A stretch of 64,000 bases of DNA, from the NCBI GenBank assembly GCA_044226655.1, contig JBGAGO010000004.1:62001-126000 (forward strand). The letters are read 5' to 3'. The DNA is from JBEVOS01 sp044226655. Its GTDB lineage: Bacteria; Pseudomonadota; Alphaproteobacteria; Caulobacterales; Aquidulcibacteraceae. Shown here one piece after another: positions 41,330 to 49,918 of this stretch. Below the pieces are notes generated by a model, which saw only the letters and a program-made list of their open reading frames with translations, searched no databases and had not been told where the DNA came from. The first letter of the stretch is position 1, and every line of letters starts with the position of its first letter. The position numbers and the translations under genes were made by a program.

Positions 41330-43619
41330 TCCCACCCGCGGCGTCTCCGAGGCGCCGGCCGCCGGCTTCGTGTTCGACAAGACCGCGGAGATCTGGACGC
41401 CGCATCGGCCCCAGCGCGCCTGGGAGAAGCTCGAAGGCGGCAGGCGCTTCAAAGTGGTTTCCGATTACACGCCCGCCGGCGACCAGCCGCAGGCCATCGC
41501 CGAGCTCGTCGACGCCGCCCAACGCGGCGAGCAGGACCAGGTGCTGCTCGGCGTCACCGGCTCGGGCAAGACGTTCACGATGGCCAAGGTGATCGAGGCG
41601 GTGCAGCGCCCCGCGCTCGTGCTCGCGCCCAACAAGACGCTCGCGGCGCAGCTCTACGGCGAGTTTCGTAATTTCTTCCCGGAGAACGCGGTCGAGTACT
41701 TCGTCTCGTACTACGACTATTACCAGCCGGAGGCGTATGTCCCGCGCACGGACACCTATATCGAGAAGGAATCCAACATCAACGAACAGATCGACCGCAT
41801 GCGCCACGCGGCCACGCGCGCGATCCTCGAACGCGACGACGTCATCATCGTCGCCTCCGTGTCCTGCATCTACGGCATCGGGTCTGTCGAGGCCTATACC
41901 GGCATGACCGTGACAGTGAAGCAGGGCGAAGCGTTCGGCCAGCAGGAGCTCATCCGCGCGCTCGTCTCGCAGCAATACAAGCGCAACGACCAGGCCTTCG
42001 CGCGCGGCCTTTTCCGCGTGCGCGGCGACAATGTCGAACTCTTCCCCGCCCACTTGGAGGACCGCGCCTGGCGCTTCTCCTTCTTCGGCGACGAGGTGGA
42101 ATCGATCGAGGAATTCGATCCGCTCACCGGCAAGCGCACCGACCGGCTCGATGCGGTGAAAATCTATTCCAACTCGCACTACGTCACGCCGCGCATGACG
42201 CTCAACCAGGCCGTCTCCTCGATCAAGGACGAGTTGAAGCAGCGCCTCGATCAATTCCGCCAGGAAGGCAAGCTGCTCGAAGCCCAGCGGCTCGAACAGC
42301 GCACCAATTTCGACATGGAGATGATGCTCGCCACCGGCTCCTGCGCGGGCATCGAAAACTATTCGCGCTATCTCACGGGGCGTAAGCCGGGCGAGCCGCC
42401 GCCGACCTTGTTCGAATACATCCCCGACAACGCCATCATCTTCACCGATGAAAGCCACGTCACCATCCCGCAGATCGGCGCCATGTATCGCGGCGACTTC
42501 AACCGCAAGCACACGCTCAGCGAATTCGGCTTCCGCCTGCCCTCCTGCATGGACAATCGCCCGCTCAAATTCGAGGAATGGGACGTGATGCGGCCGCAGA
42601 CCGTGCACGTTTCGGCGACGCCCGGACCTTGGGAGCTGGAACGCACGGGCGGGGTCTTCACCGAACAGGTCATCCGCCCCACCGGCCTCATCGATCCGCC
42701 GGTCGAGGTGCGCCCTGTGAGCGAAGGCGGCGCGAGCCAGGTCGATGACGTCATCGCCGAGGTGAAGGAGAAGGCCAAGCAGAACCTGCGCGCGCTCGTC
42801 ACCGTGCTGACCAAGCGCATGGCCGAGGATCTGACCGAGTACATGCACGAGCAGGGCGTGCGCGTGCGCTACATGCACTCAGACATCGACACGGTCGAGC
42901 GCATCGAGATCATCCGCGATCTGCGGCTCGGCGTGTTCGACGTGCTGGTCGGCATCAACCTGTTGCGCGAAGGGCTCGACATTCCCGAATGCGGCCTCGT
43001 CGCCATCCTCGACGCCGACAAGGAGGGCTTTCTGCGCAGCGAGACCTCGCTGGTGCAAACCATCGGGCGCGCGGCGCGCAATGTCGATGGCAAGGTCATC
43101 CTCTACGCTGACAAGATCACCGGCTCGATGGAGCGCGCGATGGCCGAAACCTCACGCCGGCGCGAGAAACAGGCCAAATTCAATCTCGACAACGGCATCA
43201 CGCCGCAAAGCATCCGCTCGCGCATCAACGACATTCTCGACAGCGCCTATGAAAAGGATTCGCTCACCGTGGATGTCGGCGATCCGCTCGGCTTCAAGAA
43301 GCTCGACAAGGCCGGCAAAGCTCAGCCCAGCCTCATCGGCCACAACCTCAAAACCTATATCGCCGATCTTGAGCGCCAAATGCGCGAAGCCGCCGCCGAC
43401 CTCGAATTCGAAACCGCCGCAAGACTGCGCGACGAAGTCAAACGCCTGCAGGAAACCGAACTCCTCATCGCCGACGATCCCCTCGCGCGCCAAGAAAGCG
43501 TCCGCGAAGAAGCCGCCACCGCCGTGCGCAGCCGCGATGGCGTAGCCGCGGGCCGCGGGATGCCGACGAAGAAAAGCGGGAAGCCGCCGTATCGGGGGCG
43601 GCGGCGGAAGGGGCCTTAG
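41319..43619 (+). CDS. uvrB: Excinuclease ABC subunit B
   Basis: A 766-residue helicase-like subunit of nucleotide excision repair. Walker A is GVTGSGKT near residue 78, the beta-hairpin region includes YYDYYQPEAYVP and ESNINEQIDRMRH, the DEAD-like motif is FTDESHVTIPQ, motifs V/VI are GINLLREGLDIPE and QTIGRAARN, and the UVR motif for UvrC contact is LEFETAARLRDEV near residue 700. It ends in a basic tail. ATG 41319 is chosen because homologues begin shortly before GFVFDK; the long upstream extension has no support. uvrC is 17 kb away. Confidence 0.97.
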   Translation: MARSPTRGVSEAPAAGFVFDKTAEIWTPHRPQRAWEKLEGGRRFKVVSDYTPAGDQPQAIAELVDAAQRGEQDQVLLGVTGSGKTFTMAKVIEAVQRPALVLAPNKTLAAQLYGEFRNFFPENAVEYFVSYYDYYQPEAYVPRTDTYIEKESNINEQIDRMRHAATRAILERDDVIIVASVSCIYGIGSVEAYTGMTVTVKQGEAFGQQELIRALVSQQYKRNDQAFARGLFRVRGDNVELFPAHLEDRAWRFSFFGDEVESIEEFDPLTGKRTDRLDAVKIYSNSHYVTPRMTLNQAVSSIKDELKQRLDQFRQEGKLLEAQRLEQRTNFDMEMMLATGSCAGIENYSRYLTGRKPGEPPPTLFEYIPDNAIIFTDESHVTIPQIGAMYRGDFNRKHTLSEFGFRLPSCMDNRPLKFEEWDVMRPQTVHVSATPGPWELERTGGVFTEQVIRPTGLIDPPVEVRPVSEGGASQVDDVIAEVKEKAKQNLRALVTVLTKRMAEDLTEYMHEQGVRVRYMHSDIDTVERIEIIRDLRLGVFDVLVGINLLREGLDIPECGLVAILDADKEGFLRSETSLVQTIGRAARNVDGKVILYADKITGSMERAMAETSRRREKQAKFNLDNGITPQSIRSRINDILDSAYEKDSLTVDVGDPLGFKKLDKAGKAQPSLIGHNLKTYIADLERQMREAAADLEFETAARLRDEVKRLQETELLIADDPLARQESVREEAATAVRSRDGVAAGRGMPTKKSGKPPYRGRRRKGP

Positions 43620-43654
43620 GGCTCACAAGGATCACTCCACAAACCAACACCTCT

Positions 43655-43755
43655 GTCATTCCGGGGCGCGCGGAGCGCGAACCCGGAACCTAGGGGCAGT
43701 CTCGCGCCTGCGGCCCCTGGGTTCCGGATCGATGCTGCGCACCGTCCGGAATGAC
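43655..43755. repeat. Large palindromic intergenic element (R3)
   Basis: About 100 bp that begin GTCATTCCGG and end CCGGAATGAC, with inner arms GAACCCGGAACC and GGGTTCCGGATC, and a GGGGCAG...CTGCGGCCCC core. The architecture is that of GTCATTCC-type dispersed repeats common in alphaproteobacterial intergenic DNA. It is the only copy of this type I see in the window. Confidence 0.7.
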
Positions 43756-43855
43756 TGCGACGTGTCGCAAAGGCTCGCGCCGTATGCGCATCGGAAATTG
43801 CGTTTCGCCATCGCGCGGCGCGCGCTAGACTGCGGCCTTCATGCTCGGAGCCGCC

Positions 43856-44179
43856 ATGCGCGCCTTGTTCGTCTTGCTCTTCGCCGTCGCGTTCGCGAAC
43901 GCAGCCGCGGCGGCGCCGATCGCCTCGCCTGCAGGCCATGCTTTGCAGCTCACGCGGCCCGATGGCGCGGCGACGGTCTATCGCTTCGAGGAGGATGGCC
44001 GCTATGCGAGCGGCGATGTGCAGGGCGCTTGGTCGCTGGCGGATGGGCGGCTTTGCCTCACGCCGGAGGGCGGCGCGCAATTCTGCTTGCCGTTCGCGCC
44101 GACGCATGAAGTCGGCGAAAGCTGGGAGATGCGCGGGCCCACCGGCGCTGTCGTCGCGACGGCGGAATTCATCGAGTGA
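43856..44179 (+). CDS. Small secreted protein
   Basis: A 107-residue protein with signal peptide MRALFVLLFAVAFANAAAA. The mature part is beta-rich with TVYRFEEDGRYASGDVQGAW and two cysteines (RLCLTPEGG, QFCLPF) that could pair. It resembles small lipocalin-like or META-type periplasmic proteins in strand pattern, but I cannot assign a family. GGAG lies six bases before ATG 43856; another in-frame ATG at 43841 has no better site. It is 38 bp upstream of the DUF1003 gene on the same strand. Confidence 0.65.
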   Translation: MRALFVLLFAVAFANAAAAAPIASPAGHALQLTRPDGAATVYRFEEDGRYASGDVQGAWSLADGRLCLTPEGGAQFCLPFAPTHEVGESWEMRGPTGAVVATAEFIE

Positions 44180-44217
44180 ACCGCGCAGCGTGCTAAAGTC
44201 TCCGTCGGAGACCAAGC

Positions 44218-44703
44218 ATGACCACCGATTTCGCTGAAACGCTCACCAAATTGCGCGCCCGCGCCCGCGCGCGCTGGCATCGATCGCCGCAAGCGGAGGA
44301 CCCGCCGCAAAGCTTTGCGCAGAAAGCGGCCGACGCCGTCGCCGCCCATGTCGGCTCCTGGCGTTTCGTCATCGGTCAAAGCGCATTGCTGGCAGCGTGG
44401 CTGGTCTACAATTCGATCGCGCAGCACAAGATCGATCCGTTTCCGTTCATCCTCTTGAACCTGCTGCTGTCGTTCCAGGCCGCCTATACCGCGCCGATCA
44501 TCATGATGAGCCAGAACCGTCAGGCCGATATCGACCGGCGGCGCGGCATCGAGGATTTCGAGATCAATCAGAAGGCCGAGCTCGAAATCGAAACCCTGCA
44601 TCAGAAGATCGACCTGATGCGCGAAGGTGAAATCGCCGCGCTCGCCGCCGCCGTCGAGCGGCTGACGCTGATGCTGCAGCAACGCGAAGAACGCGGCGCG
44701 TGA
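44218..44703 (+). CDS. DUF1003 membrane protein
   Basis: A 161-residue protein of the DUF1003 family. Helix 1 is SWRFVIGQSALLAAWLVYNS, helix 2 FPFILLNLLLSFQAAYTAPI, and then the diagnostic MMSQNRQADIDRRRGIEDFE followed by a long charged helix to the C-terminus. Members sit in the inner membrane and often neighbour transport genes; the function is unknown. The helix after residue 105 is probably a coiled coil. Confidence 0.88.
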   Translation: MTTDFAETLTKLRARARARWHRSPQAEDPPQSFAQKAADAVAAHVGSWRFVIGQSALLAAWLVYNSIAQHKIDPFPFILLNLLLSFQAAYTAPIIMMSQNRQADIDRRRGIEDFEINQKAELEIETLHQKIDLMREGEIAALAAAVERLTLMLQQREERGA

Positions 44704-44710
44704 GTGCAAT

Positions 44711-44767
44711 GCACCGCTGGCTTCCAGCCGGCAGTCAGCGCCGTCTGCCGGCTGGAAGCCGGCGGTA
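44711..44767 (+). repeat. 55-bp palindrome R1, copy B
   Basis: Arms GGCTTCCAGCCGGCAG and CTGCCGGCTGGAAGCC pair perfectly. It begins 7 bp after the DUF1003 stop and ends GGCGGTAC followed by GAAGG. It lies between convergent genes, next to the ompW terminator. Confidence 0.88.
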
Positions 44768-44795
44768 CGAAGGTTACGCGTTAGATTGAACACGC

Positions 44796-44826
44796 AAAAA
44801 GGGGGCGAGCTTGCAGCTCACCCCCT
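44796..44826 (-). terminator. Rho-independent terminator of ompW
   Basis: On the minus strand, AGGGGGTGAGC and GCTCGCCCCCT form an 11-bp stem with one G-T pair around a TGCAA loop, followed by TTTT. It lies about 42 bp after the ompW stop. Confidence 0.85.
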
Positions 44827-44867
44827 CCTCGCCTCCCTCTGCAATGAGAGGAACGTGAAGCGCTATC

Positions 44868-45506
44868 CTAGAACCGATAGCCGACAGCCGCGGTGAACAC
44901 CCACGGATTGACGTCGACATTGGCGTCGATGCGCGTGGCGCCGGCATGGATCGTCACGTCGGAATTGATCCAAATGCGGCGCGCGTCGAGATTGATCGCC
45001 CAGTGATCGTTGAGGCGATAATCGGCGCCGACCTGCAGCGCGCCGCCCCATGAATCGTCATAGGAAATGTCCGTCACCGGGCCGCCCGAGGGCAGATCTT
45101 CGCTGAAGAAATGCGTGTAGTTCACGCCCGCGCCGACATAGGGCTGAAACGCGCCCAGATTGGTCCAGCGATATTTCACCGTCAGCGTCGGCGGGCTGTG
45201 CCACACGGTGCCGAGATCGACGCGGCCGAGCGAGGTGTTCACCGCCTGCACGTCATGCTTGGCCGCGCAGCACAGCAGTTCAAGCGACACATTGTCATTG
45301 AGAAAATATTCGAGCGCGACCGTGGGCACGACCTCGTCGCTGATATCGACATCGCCGCCGATCAAAGAAATGTCCGCACTCTCATCGGGCGCGATATCGC
45401 TGATCCCGACTTTCACCTGCAGATGTTGCAGCACGCCCGCTTGCGCCGGCGCCGCGAACGCCATCGCGGCCATGGTCGCGGCCGCCGCCAATCCGAATTT
45501 CAGCAT
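44868..45506 (-). CDS. ompW: OmpW-family outer-membrane protein
   Basis: A 212-residue eight-stranded barrel protein. The signal peptide ends APAQAG, strands include VGISDIAPDE, VVPTVALEYFLNDNVSLELL and GAFQPYVGAGVNYTHFF, and it ends AVGYRF with the C-terminal Phe needed for BAM assembly. OmpW forms a small hydrophobic channel. In several bacteria it is induced by FNR, and an FNR-like box stands 54 bp upstream of the ATG here. The Cys pair in LELLCCAAKH is unusual. Confidence 0.92.
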   Translation of the reverse strand: MLKFGLAAAATMAAMAFAAPAQAGVLQHLQVKVGISDIAPDESADISLIGGDVDISDEVVPTVALEYFLNDNVSLELLCCAAKHDVQAVNTSLGRVDLGTVWHSPPTLTVKYRWTNLGAFQPYVGAGVNYTHFFSEDLPSGGPVTDISYDDSWGGALQVGADYRLNDHWAINLDARRIWINSDVTIHAGATRIDANVDVNPWVFTAAVGYRF

Positions 45507-45559
45507 CTTCCCCGTCCTTCTGAACGGGCCGAAGATGACGCCAGCGTCAGATTTACGAT

Positions 45560-45573
45560 TTGACCCAAATCAA
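45560..45573 (-). promoter_or_regulatory. FNR/FixK-like box upstream of ompW
   Basis: On the minus strand the sequence is TTGATTTGGGTCAA, matching the TTGAT-N4-ATCAA consensus at nine of ten positions (T to C change giving GTCAA). It is centred about 60 bp before the ompW ATG, a normal place for an activating site. The divergent CMD-like gene starts 65 bp on the other side. Confidence 0.6.
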
Positions 45574-45637
45574 GCCGCGCGCTTGCCCGCCTGCGGCAAA
45601 GCGCGACTATGCGGGCGACCCACGCCAAGGAAACGCC

Positions 45638-46213
45638 ATGCGCCTCAAAGAGCCCCGGATCGCCCCGCTGCAAGACGATGAGATGGACGACGACCAGCGC
45701 GCCGCGCTCGCGCTCTCGTCCGGCGGCAGGAGCGCAGGCGCGCTCAACATTTTCCGCACACTCGCGCGCGCGCCAAAAGCGCTGACGCGGTTTCTCGATT
45801 GGGGCGGCTATGTGCTGTCGCGCCGCAACAGCCTCTCCGAGCGCGACCGCGAAATCGTGATCCTGCGCATCGGGTTTCTGTGCAAATCCGGCTACGAGTT
45901 CACACAGCATACGCGCATCGGCCTCGCCGCCGGCCTCACGCAAGACGAGATCGTCGCGATCAAAACAGGCGCGGGCGCGCCCGCGTGGAAAGCGAACGAG
46001 AAGGCGCTGCTCAAGGCCTGCGACGAACTCCACGCCGATCAATTCATCACGGATGCGACCTGGGCCGCGCTCAAGCAGCACTATGACGACAAGCAATGCA
46101 TGGATGTCGTCTTCACCGCGGGCCAGTACACGCAGGTCTCGATGATGCTCAACACGTTCGGCGTGCAGCTCGACAAGGGCCAAAGTCTCGATCCCGATCT
46201 GAAGGGCTATTGA
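45638..46213 (+). CDS. Carboxymuconolactone decarboxylase-like (AhpD-fold) protein
   Basis: A 191-residue protein of the CMD/AhpD superfamily, in the subgroup with LRIGFLCKSGYEFTQHTRIG, where a single Cys precedes YE-x-x-QH instead of the CxxC of AhpD. GLTQDEIVAIKTG and FTAGQYTQVSMMLN complete the helices. AAGGAAA precedes ATG 45638. Function is uncertain: a lactone decarboxylase or redox role is possible. It is 1 bp from the SDR gene and belongs to its operon. Confidence 0.82.
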   Translation: MRLKEPRIAPLQDDEMDDDQRAALALSSGGRSAGALNIFRTLARAPKALTRFLDWGGYVLSRRNSLSERDREIVILRIGFLCKSGYEFTQHTRIGLAAGLTQDEIVAIKTGAGAPAWKANEKALLKACDELHADQFITDATWAALKQHYDDKQCMDVVFTAGQYTQVSMMLNTFGVQLDKGQSLDPDLKGY

Positions 46214-46214
46214 G

Positions 46215-47021
46215 ATGCGGCTCCAAGGCAAACGCGCCATCGTGGTCGGCGCCGGCCAGACGCCGGGCGAGACCATCGGCAATGGCCGCGCCATCGCGAC
46301 TCTGTTTGCGCGCGAAGGCGCCAGCGTGCTCTGCGTCGATCGCGATCTCGGCCGCGCGCAGGAAACCGTCGGCGACATCAAAGCCGAGGGCGGCCAGGCT
46401 TTGGCCTTCGCCGCCGACATCACCAAGGCCGATCAGGCCGTCGCCATCATTGCGGAAGCGAAGGAGAAGCTCGGCGGGCTCGACATCGTCATCAACAATG
46501 TCGGCATCGGCATTGGCGGCAAGGACGGCGACGGGCCGGCGCATCTGGCCAACGAAGCGGCGTTCGATCGCGTGCTCAATGTCAATCTCAAAGGCGCCTG
46601 GCTTGTCACGCGCGCGGCGGTGCCGACTTTGCGCGAAAACGGCGGCGGCGCGATCGTGAACATCTCTTCGCTCGCCTCGCTCGCGGGCGGCATCCAGATC
46701 GCCTACGAGGTCTCGAAGGCCGCGATCAATCGCCTGACGACCTCGGTCGCGACAGCCAACGCCAAGTATGGCGTGCGCTGCAACGCCATCCTGCCGGGCC
46801 TTATGGATACGCCCATGGCCGTCGTCGGCATCGCGACGTCGAGCGGCAGCACGGTCGAAGCGACACGCGCGGCGCGCAATGCGCGCGTGCCCCTGCGCGG
46901 CAAGATGGGCACGGGCTGGGACACGGCCTACGCCGCGCTCTTCCTCGCCAGCGACGAAGCCGGCTTCATCACCGGCGCGCTGCTGCCGGTCGATGGCGGC
47001 ATGTCGGTGCGGATCGGGTAG
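46215..47021 (+). CDS. Short-chain dehydrogenase/reductase
   Basis: A 268-residue classical SDR. VVGAGQTPGETIGNGRAIA is a lengthened glycine-rich loop, NNVG replaces NNAG, the catalytic Ser is in VNISSLASL, and Y164-x3-K168 is YEVSK. The C-terminal TGALLPVDGGMSVRIG is typical. The insertion in the cofactor loop (PGETIG) recurs in a subgroup of unknown substrate. It follows the CMD-like gene directly, so the two may act on one substrate. Confidence 0.88.
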   Translation: MRLQGKRAIVVGAGQTPGETIGNGRAIATLFAREGASVLCVDRDLGRAQETVGDIKAEGGQALAFAADITKADQAVAIIAEAKEKLGGLDIVINNVGIGIGGKDGDGPAHLANEAAFDRVLNVNLKGAWLVTRAAVPTLRENGGGAIVNISSLASLAGGIQIAYEVSKAAINRLTTSVATANAKYGVRCNAILPGLMDTPMAVVGIATSSGSTVEATRAARNARVPLRGKMGTGWDTAYAALFLASDEAGFITGALLPVDGGMSVRIG

Positions 47022-47132
47022 ACACGCGCTCCCACCGATTGCGCAATCGATGGAGGCGCTGAACTGGGACGCTTGCCGCTTGCTCCTGGGTCCCGCCTCT
47101 CGCTACGCTTGGGCGCGAAACGCAGGACATCC

Positions 47133-47813
47133 ATGCCCAAACCGCTCCACATCCTCTGCTTCGGCGCCCATCCCGACGACAGCGAAATTTTCGCCGGCGG
47201 GCTCTTGCTCGCCTTCAAAGCCGCGGGCGCGAAGGTCACGATCGTCATCGGCACGGACGGTTCGCTCTCCGGCGGCTATCCCTCGAACGATGAACTGGCC
47301 GCCACGCGCACCAAGGAGGCCAAGGCCGGCGCCGCCATCATCGGCGCTGAACTTGAAATGCTGGGGTTCCGCGACGGCTACCTCTCCATGGCCGGCGAAG
47401 CGGAAGCCGCCATCAACGCCGCGCTCGAACGCCATCAGCCCGATCTCGTCGTCACGCACCACGCCAACGATCCGCACCGCGATCACCGCGAGATGAGCCG
47501 CCTCGTCACCGCGCGCATCGATCCCAATCAGCGCCTCATCTATTTCGAACCGATCTACGGCCTCACCCAGGCGCCCAATCTGCTCATCGACACCAGCGCG
47601 CATTGGGAAGCCAAAGCCGCCGCCATCGCCGTGCACGAATCCCAGCGCGCCGCCGAAGAGATCACGCCCGGCATCAAGACCTGGAACGAGTTCCGCGCCC
47701 TGCAGATGAGCATGCGCGGTGTGCGTACGGCCGAAGGCTACATCGTTCCCGCCTCGCCCTTCGCCAATCCGATGCGCGTGCTGGAAAGCGTCGCCAAGGT
47801 CAAGCGCGTGTGA
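47133..47813 (+). CDS. PIG-L-family deacetylase
   Basis: A 226-residue zinc deacetylase. AHPDDSE near residue 11 supplies His, Asp and Asp, and HHANDPHRDHREM near 110 supplies the third zinc ligand. Family members remove acetyl groups from N-acetylglucosamine-containing or related compounds such as mycothiol precursors, teicoplanin or chitin oligosaccharides. Its TGA shares one base with the ATG of the next gene. AGGAC precedes ATG 47133. Confidence 0.88.
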   Translation: MPKPLHILCFGAHPDDSEIFAGGLLLAFKAAGAKVTIVIGTDGSLSGGYPSNDELAATRTKEAKAGAAIIGAELEMLGFRDGYLSMAGEAEAAINAALERHQPDLVVTHHANDPHRDHREMSRLVTARIDPNQRLIYFEPIYGLTQAPNLLIDTSAHWEAKAAAIAVHESQRAAEEITPGIKTWNEFRALQMSMRGVRTAEGYIVPASPFANPMRVLESVAKVKRV

Positions 47814-48658
47814 TGGAGCATCGCATCGATCTCGACGCCTATTTCAAACGCATCGGCTATGATGGCCCGCCCACGCCGCGCTATGACACGCTCGCCGCGC
47901 TGCATCGTCTGCAGCCGCAGGCCATCGCCTTCGAAGCGCTCAACGCCTTTTTCCATATCGAGACGGTCAGCCTCGATCCGCGTGCGATCGAAGCCAAGCT
48001 GGTGCGCTCCAAGCGCGGCGGCTGGTGCTTCGAGCAGAACGGCCTCTTCACGCACGCGCTGCGCGCGCTCGGCTTCGAAGTGACGGGGCTCTCGGCGCGC
48101 TTCCTCTATCAATTGCCGCCCGGCGCGGAGACATCGCGCGGCCATGCGCTGCTGCACGTGACGTGCGAGGGCCGCGCCTATCTCTGCGATGTGGGGCTTG
48201 GGTCGCTGACGCAGACCGGCCCGCTGCTGTTCGAGCCCGGCCTCGTGCAGAAGACGCCGCACGAAGACAACCGCATCGGCCGCATGGGCGAAGATTACAT
48301 GATCGAAGCGTGCGTGAAGGACGAATGGCGCGTGCTCTATCGCTTCAATCTCGCGCCCGAGCCGCCGCTCGATAATTTCATCTACAACCATTACCTCTCG
48401 ACGCACCCGAACTCGCATTTCCGCTCGCAGCTCATCCTCGCGCGCGCCGCCGAAGAGGGCCGCTATTCGCTCAACAACCGGGTGCTGGCGTTCTATCCGA
48501 AGCAAGGCAGGGCAGAAAAACGCATCCTCTCCAGCGCGCGCGAGGCTGAAGACGTGCTGCGCGACGTGTTCTTCGTCGAACCGCCGCGCCCGCTCGCGAC
48601 CGCCTGGGACCGCGTGCCCTTTCCGGACGAGCAGCAGCAACAACAGCAGCAGCAATAG
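47813..48658 (+). CDS. Arylamine N-acetyltransferase with poly-Gln tail
   Basis: A 281-residue NAT. The catalytic triad is C72 (GGWCFEQN), H111 (RGHALL) and D126 (CDVGLGS). It moves acetyl groups from acetyl-CoA to arylamines, hydrazines or related natural products. The protein ends FPDE followed by eight glutamines coded by mixed CAG and CAA, a tail not found in ordinary NATs. It overlaps the PIG-L stop by one base, so a deacetylase and an acetyltransferase are made together. Confidence 0.92.
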   Translation: MEHRIDLDAYFKRIGYDGPPTPRYDTLAALHRLQPQAIAFEALNAFFHIETVSLDPRAIEAKLVRSKRGGWCFEQNGLFTHALRALGFEVTGLSARFLYQLPPGAETSRGHALLHVTCEGRAYLCDVGLGSLTQTGPLLFEPGLVQKTPHEDNRIGRMGEDYMIEACVKDEWRVLYRFNLAPEPPLDNFIYNHYLSTHPNSHFRSQLILARAAEEGRYSLNNRVLAFYPKQGRAEKRILSSAREAEDVLRDVFFVEPPRPLATAWDRVPFPDEQQQQQQQQ

Positions 48659-48694
48659 CGCCTCCCCCGCTAACGGAGGGGTTGGACGAAACAC

Positions 48695-48749
48695 GTACCG
48701 CCGGCTTCCAGCCGGCAGCGGTTCTCTGCCGGCAAGATGCCGGCGGTAC
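48695..48749 (+). repeat. 55-bp palindrome R1, copy C
   Basis: The left arm CCGGCTTCCAGCCGGCAG is as in the other copies; the right arm is changed to CTGCCGGCAAGATGCCGG, bounded by GTACCGCC and GGCGGTAC with GAAG after it. It lies between convergent genes, 5 bp from the dienelactone hydrolase stop and 36 bp from the NAT stop. Confidence 0.85.
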
Positions 48750-48754
48750 GAAGT

Positions 48755-49477
48755 TCACCCGATCGTGCGCCGCAGCAGCGCGTGCACGCGCGCCCAATGC
48801 TTTTCGGACGCATACCAATCATAGCGCGGCCCGCGCGGCGCAAAGCCGTGCTGCGCGCCTTTGAAATAATCGATCGTGTAGAGAACGCCGGCGGCCTTCA
48901 GCGCGCTTTCCATCGCCTCCATATCGGAGATCGGCGCCGTCGGATCCTCATCGGCCCAGCCGAAATAGAGCTCGCCCCGGATATGATCGACATTGAGATG
49001 CGAGGAATCCTCCTTGTCGGTCACGAACCATGCGCCGTGCAGCGAGGCCGCGGCCGCCACGCGCTCGGGCAGCGCCTGCGCCAGCGCCACCACGAACGGC
49101 CCGCTCATGCAAAAACCCACAGCGCCGACCTCGCCCTTGCCCGCCGCCGCGTCGCCATCGGCATACGCGAGCAACGCCTGCGCATCGCGCACGACATTGG
49201 CCTTCGTCACCGACATCATCAGATCGCGGCGCGCATGCATGTCCTCATCGCTCTGTCCAAACTCGCGAAACGGCGAGCCGCGATGATAGAGAAAGGGCAG
49301 CATCACGTAATAGCCCGCCGTCGCCAGCCGCGAGGCCATTTCCTTGAGCGCGGGCCGGATGCTCGGCGCATCCATCAGATAGAGCACGATGGGGAACGGC
49401 CCGCCCTCCTCGGGATGATAGATGAACGTCGTCATCGTCCCATCGGGCGTTTCGATCTCGACCTGCCGTTCGATCAT
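48755..49477 (-). CDS. Dienelactone hydrolase-family protein
   Basis: A 240-residue alpha/beta hydrolase. The nucleophile is C123 in GAVGFCMSGPFV, the Asp lies in FGWADEDP, and the His in GAQHGFAP. The first strand has FPIVLYLMDAPSIRPAL. In the chlorocatechol pathway such enzymes open dienelactones, but here no ring-cleavage genes are near, so the substrate is open. A GNAT gene lies 12 bp upstream on the same strand and is probably co-transcribed. Confidence 0.88.
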   Translation of the reverse strand: MIERQVEIETPDGTMTTFIYHPEEGGPFPIVLYLMDAPSIRPALKEMASRLATAGYYVMLPFLYHRGSPFREFGQSDEDMHARRDLMMSVTKANVVRDAQALLAYADGDAAAGKGEVGAVGFCMSGPFVVALAQALPERVAAAASLHGAWFVTDKEDSSHLNVDHIRGELYFGWADEDPTAPISDMEAMESALKAAGVLYTIDYFKGAQHGFAPRGPRYDWYASEKHWARVHALLRRTIG

Positions 49478-49489
49478 GCGCGCGCTCCC

Positions 49490-49762
49490 TCAGGCCACCA
49501 GATCCTGATATTCCTTGTGCTTGGCGATATAGGCCACGGCGTAGGGGCAGGTCGGCCGCACGCGCAGCCCATTGGCGCGCACATAGGCCAAGAGCCCTTC
49601 CATCAGCCGTCCCGCCGTGCCCTTGCCGCGCAGCGCCATCGGCGCCTCGACATGCGGGATGGTGAGCACATCGTCGCGCCGGCGATAATCAGCGAACGCC
49701 ACCAGCCCCTCTTCTTCCAGCTCGAAGCGGCTCTTGGCCGGATTGTCGCGCACGGCGCTCAT
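49490..49762 (-). CDS. Small GNAT-like N-acetyltransferase (YidJ/Gtn type)
   Basis: A 90-residue compact acetyltransferase fold of the N-acetyltransferase type: FELEEEGLVAFADYRRRDD, then VLTIPHVEAPMALRGKGTAGRLMEGL, which holds the acetyl-CoA-binding RGKGTAG loop, and a C-terminal PTCPYAVAYIAKHKEY. AAGGAGCGCGAG directly before ATG 49762 decides the start over in-frame ATGs at 49777 and 49801. Substrate unknown. Confidence 0.85.
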   Translation of the reverse strand: MSAVRDNPAKSRFELEEEGLVAFADYRRRDDVLTIPHVEAPMALRGKGTAGRLMEGLLAYVRANGLRVRPTCPYAVAYIAKHKEYQDLVA

Positions 49763-49918
49763 CTCGCGCTCCTTCATCTTTGGCTTACCTTGTCGGCGCA
49801 CCGGGCGTTAACAGCCGTCCGCTACCTTTGGTCAAGGCGTTAGCGTCGGCTCGCCTGTTGGGTCAAACTATAACAAACCTCGCCGGTTCCGAACCGAGGC
49901 GGGGACGGGAGACGCCTC

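Noticed and set aside
41283..42878. 531-codon open frame antisense to uvrB
   Set aside because: It is a shadow of the conserved uvrB frame with no family motif.
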